A DNA stretch of 7,871 nucleotides, taken from positions 1-7,871 of the forward strand of contig CACXDV010000074.1 of NCBI GenBank assembly GCA_902766585.1. The letters are read 5' to 3'. Under the pieces are notes generated by a model. The model had not been told where the DNA came from. It saw nothing but the letters and a program-made list of their open reading frames with translations, and made no database searches. The translations under genes and the position numbers were made by a program. This document shows positions 6,023-7,871 of the stretch, piece by piece. This DNA is from an uncultured Ruminococcus sp. Lineage in GTDB: Bacteria; Bacillota; Clostridia; Oscillospirales; Acutalibacteraceae. Positions within the stretch are counted from its first letter, which is position 1, and every line of letters starts with the position of its first letter.

Positions 6023-7027
6023 TCAGAAACGTCTGCGCGAACGCCCCTTGCCTCCGAGACGGTCCAGTCTTCTTCCCGCGCCGTCAACAACACAATCCAG
6101 CGGTCTTTCTGCCACATGAACAGGCATACTTGTCTCCTGAGCAATAAGAAGCTCCAGACCTCTGAGAAGTGCCCCGCCGCCTGTAAGCATTATGCCGTTG
6201 TCGATGATATCGGCTGAAAGCTCCGGCGGTGTCTGCTCAAGCGTTGTCTTGATTGCCTCGATTATAACGGAAAGCGGATCGGCAAGCGCATCTCTTACCT
6301 CTGCCGCATGGATAATAACATCCTTCGGAAGACCGTCAAGAAGATTTCTGCCCTTTATCTGCATACTGCCCTCACCCTCATAAGGATAAGCCGAGCCGAT
6401 GCCGATCTTTATCTCCTCAGCAGTTCTTTCACCGATAAGAAGATTATATTTTTTCTTAACATACTGAATTATGGATTCATCAAACTTATCTCCGGCAACT
6501 CTTACCGAGCAAGCTGTAACTATATCATCAAGAGAAATTATTGCTACCTCTGATGTACCGCCGCCGATATCTACTACCATGCTTCCCTCCGGACGTGTTA
6601 CGGGAAGTCCCGCGCCTATTGCCGCTGCCATAGGCTCCTCTATCAGCTCTACCTGCTTCACGCCCGCTCTGCGTACAGCATCATCAACAGCGCGTCTCTC
6701 TACATCGGTAACTCCCGACGGTATGCATACTATTACCCTCGGCTTGCTGAATGCCGAGGTCTTTACTACCATTCTGATAAAACGGTTAAGCATGGTCGCG
6801 GTAATATCGAAATCAGCAATAACGCCATCCTTCAGCGGACGCACTGCTACGATAGAACCGGGTGTCCTGCCTATCATGTCCTTTGCCTTTGAGCCTACTG
6901 CGACCACGCTGTCTGTACGAACATCAACTGCTACCACCGAAGGCTCACGCATTACTATACCCTTACCCTTAACATAAACAAGAGTATTGGCTGTACCAAG
7001 ATCTATTCCTATATCCTTTGAAAACAT
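6023..7027 (-). CDS. mreB: Rod shape-determining protein MreB (actin-like)
   Basis: Bacterial actin homologue that forms membrane-associated filaments steering side-wall synthesis. In 334 residues: phosphate-1 motif DIGIDLGTANTLVYV (5-19), CIPSGVTDVERRA (101-113), the catalytic-Glu region ELIEEPMAAAIGAGL (127-141), phosphate-2 motif VVDIGGGTSEVA (151-162), RVAGDKFDESI (176-186), and the adenosine motif IMLTGGGALLRG (279-290). Length matches the usual 335-345. The C-terminus PLDCVVDGAGRRLDRL matches the family up to a short Arg/Gly-rich extension (GGKGRSRRRF) that is unusually basic and may add membrane or RNA affinity (inference). The ATG at 7025-7027 follows AAGGGAG (plus 7035-7041). It is the first gene of the mre operon, driven by the promoter at 7172-7200, and followed by a terminator-like hairpin. 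Confidence 0.96.
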   Translation of the reverse strand: MFSKDIGIDLGTANTLVYVKGKGIVMREPSVVAVDVRTDSVVAVGSKAKDMIGRTPGSIVAVRPLKDGVIADFDITATMLNRFIRMVVKTSAFSKPRVIVCIPSGVTDVERRAVDDAVRRAGVKQVELIEEPMAAAIGAGLPVTRPEGSMVVDIGGGTSEVAIISLDDIVTACSVRVAGDKFDESIIQYVKKKYNLLIGERTAEEIKIGIGSAYPYEGEGSMQIKGRNLLDGLPKDVIIHAAEVRDALADPLSVIIEAIKTTLEQTPPELSADIIDNGIMLTGGGALLRGLELLIAQETSMPVHVAERPLDCVVDGAGRRLDRLGGKGRSRRRF

Positions 7028-7165
7028 ATCCTTACTCCCTTTTCCTTCAGTTCACACAACATGGCGTTGTATGTGTTTTAATACTCTTTCTCCTTTTTTA
7101 AAAGCTCCTGAATCGGCAGAAGCCGTGCTTAACCAACTTATAAACAAAGTACAGTTAAACTCTCA
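7028..7165 (-). promoter_or_regulatory. Long structured 5' leader of mreB
   Basis: About 138 nt separate the predicted transcription start (near 7165) from the mreB ATG. Two small hairpins are visible in the minus-strand RNA: CGGC-TTCT-GCCG (plus 7114-7125), and an eight-bp stem (plus 7066-7073 with 7053-7060, one G-U pair) with loop GCCAT, ending about 11 nt before the ribosome site. Neither is followed by a U-tract. I recognise no known riboswitch or T-box element. A GGAG at about plus 7090-7095 has no start codon at suitable distance. Confidence 0.45.
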
Positions 7166-7171
7166 GCTTAT

Positions 7172-7200
7172 ATTATACTCTCAGAAGAAACCAATCTCAA
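7172..7200 (-). promoter_or_regulatory. Sigma-A-type promoter of the mreBCD-PBP2 operon
   Basis: On the minus strand TTGAGA (plus 7195-7200), a 17-base spacer and a perfect TATAAT (plus 7172-7177). An AT-rich stretch with AATTTTTTAG lies directly upstream and could act as an UP-like element. The expected start is near 7165. Confidence 0.85.
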
Positions 7201-7331
7201 CTAAAAAATTGTCGTATTTAAAACTTCTGCTTTAATATGAAAAATGCGGGTAATGGCAGGACAAATTTTGTTCAAAACTATCAAGTTTTAAGTATCAGAT
7301 TTGTAACATTATTCAGATTTCGAGGAAATTT
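7201..7331. other. Non-coding gap between dut and the mreB promoter
   Basis: AT-rich sequence with no supportable gene on either strand. It holds no strong terminator for dut: only a weak AT-only hairpin (AAAACT/AGTTTT with a four-base loop, around 7273-7288). A direct repeat AAATCTGA occurs twice on the minus strand (plus 7313-7320 and 7295-7302), 18 bp apart and of unknown meaning. dut transcripts may therefore read into mreB. Confidence 0.5.
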
Positions 7332-7778
7332 TTACATTTTCCCGCTTGAGCCGAAGCCTCCCTCTCCCCTGTCGGTATCTCCGAGGCTGTCGGAAAGGAT
7401 ATACTCAGCAGCGCATACAGGCATTATAACCATCTGCGCTATCCTTTCATCAGGCTGAACAGTATATTCCGTGTCGGAAACATTGCAAAGCCCTACACAT
7501 ATCTCACCGCGGTAGTCACTGTCAACCACTCCGACACCGTTTGAAAGGCATATGCCGTGCTTAACTCCAAGTCCGCTTCTCGCAAAAAGAAAAGCACCCG
7601 TTTCTGCGGACGGCAATTCTATTGCAATACCCGTAGGTATCTTGACAAGCTCTCCCGGACGTATCGTCACAGGCTCTTCAATGCAGGCATAAAGGTCTGC
7701 CCCCGCCGAGCCTTGTGTCGCTCTCTGAGGAAGATGTGCCTTATCATTAAGTAATTTCACTTTAACATTTATTCCCAT
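7332..7778 (-). CDS. dut: Deoxyuridine 5'-triphosphate nucleotidohydrolase (dUTPase)
   Basis: Cytosolic trimeric enzyme hydrolysing dUTP to dUMP and pyrophosphate, keeping uracil out of DNA and feeding dTMP synthesis. All five motifs of the trimeric dUTPase family are present in order in 148 residues: I SAGADLYA (24-31), II ARSGLGVKHG (66-75), III NGVGVVDSDYRGEI (80-93) with the catalytic Asp in VVDSDYRG, IV PDERIAQMVIMP (109-120), and V RGEGGFGSSG (137-146), the Phe-containing P-loop-like tail that closes over the substrate. Motif I reads AGADL where many members have AGYDL, a known variant type. The ATG at 7776-7778 follows AAGGA (plus 7787-7791) at eight bases. No clear promoter is visible in the 93 bases before it, so it may be cotranscribed with a gene outside the window. 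Its link to the mre genes looks positional only. Confidence 0.96.
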   Translation of the reverse strand: MGINVKVKLLNDKAHLPQRATQGSAGADLYACIEEPVTIRPGELVKIPTGIAIELPSAETGAFLFARSGLGVKHGICLSNGVGVVDSDYRGEICVGLCNVSDTEYTVQPDERIAQMVIMPVCAAEYILSDSLGDTDRGEGGFGSSGKM

Positions 7779-7802
7779 ATATCTTTTCCTTCACTTTCTG
7801 AT

Positions 7803-7853
7803 CGTTTTCAACAATTTCAACAGGTTTTCCGGAACAGTTTTCCACTATTCAAC
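7803..7853 (-). repeat. Cluster of degenerate GTTGAAAAC-like repeats upstream of dut
   Basis: On the minus strand five similar 9-mers lie within about 50 bases: GTTGAATAG (from plus 7853 downwards), GTGGAAAAC (7845), CCGGAAAAC (7832), GTTGAAATT (7821) and GTTGAAAAC (7812). Spacings are 8, 13, 11 and 9 bases, so the array is irregular. A palindrome TTCCGGAA sits at 7827-7834. The GTGGAAAAC/GTTGAAAAC style recalls sequences seen around DnaA boxes in Firmicutes, but no copy matches the TTATNCACA consensus. Function unknown. Confidence 0.45.
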
Positions 7854-7871
7854 ACCGCGGTAATAAAGCCC

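Noticed and set aside
6471..6977. Plus-strand Ser/Thr-rich open frame of 168 codons opposite mreB
   Set aside because: Exactly antisense to conserved mreB codons; the Ser/Thr/Ile bias is the expected complement of the mreB coding frame.
7009..7062. Minus-strand 17-codon upstream frame (MLCELKEKGVRICFQRI) overlapping the mreB start
   Set aside because: Its ATG sits in a hairpin loop with no ribosome site nearby, and the peptide has no sign of selection. It could still matter for leader control but cannot be supported as a gene.
7273..7288. AT-only hairpin after dut as a terminator
   Set aside because: Only six bp with one G-C pair and no U-tract after it; too weak to call.
7845..7871. Possible C-terminal end of an upstream minus-strand gene (GLYYRGVE followed by TAG)
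   Set aside because: Only eight codons are visible and two other frames cannot be excluded, so no gene can be called from the window.

Overview
The window looks like chromosomal DNA from a low-to-moderate GC Gram-positive bacterium of the class Clostridia, most likely an Oscillospirales/Ruminococcus-type gut anaerobe. The evidence is the strong AGGAGG-type ribosome binding sites, sigma-A-like promoters, the mre-PBP2-min-mgsA neighbourhood typical of Clostridia, and a beta-helix carbohydrate-binding-type surface protein next to it. The taxonomic call is an inference from gene content and style, not from a marker gene.

Layout. Positions 1-1068 (plus strand) hold the 3' part of a secreted or surface beta-helix protein with a 24-bp, five-copy tandem repeat. 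Two hairpin terminators (about 1089-1180) separate it from everything else, which lies on the minus strand and converges on it. Read in the direction of transcription (right to left) the minus-strand genes are dut (7778-7332), mreB (7027-6023), mreC (5928-5047), mreD (5050-4544), the class B penicillin-binding protein PBP2/mrdA (4512-2515), a MinD-type ATPase (2361-1627) and mgsA (1586-1188). A near-consensus promoter with a leader of about 140 nt precedes mreB. A second strong promoter lies directly before minD and gives an unusually short leader.

Function. mreB, mreC, mreD and PBP2 encode the core of the elongasome, which directs side-wall peptidoglycan synthesis; RodA, the usual polymerase partner, is not here. 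The MinD-like ATPase sits where many Clostridia carry minC-minD-minE-rodA, but minC, minE and rodA are absent, and the protein appears to lack the C-terminal membrane-targeting helix of classical MinD. mgsA (methylglyoxal synthase) closes the cluster, as it does in other Clostridia. dut (dUTPase) lies upstream, separated from mreB by a promoter region.

The most interesting points are the orphan, tail-less MinD; a convincing terminator-like hairpin with a U-tract between mreB and mreC that may set the MreB:MreC ratio; substitutions at two active-site positions of MgsA; and the silent-only variation of the repeat inside the beta-helix protein. I found no wholly new system. This is mainly a rearranged, reduced version of a known cell-shape/division locus.
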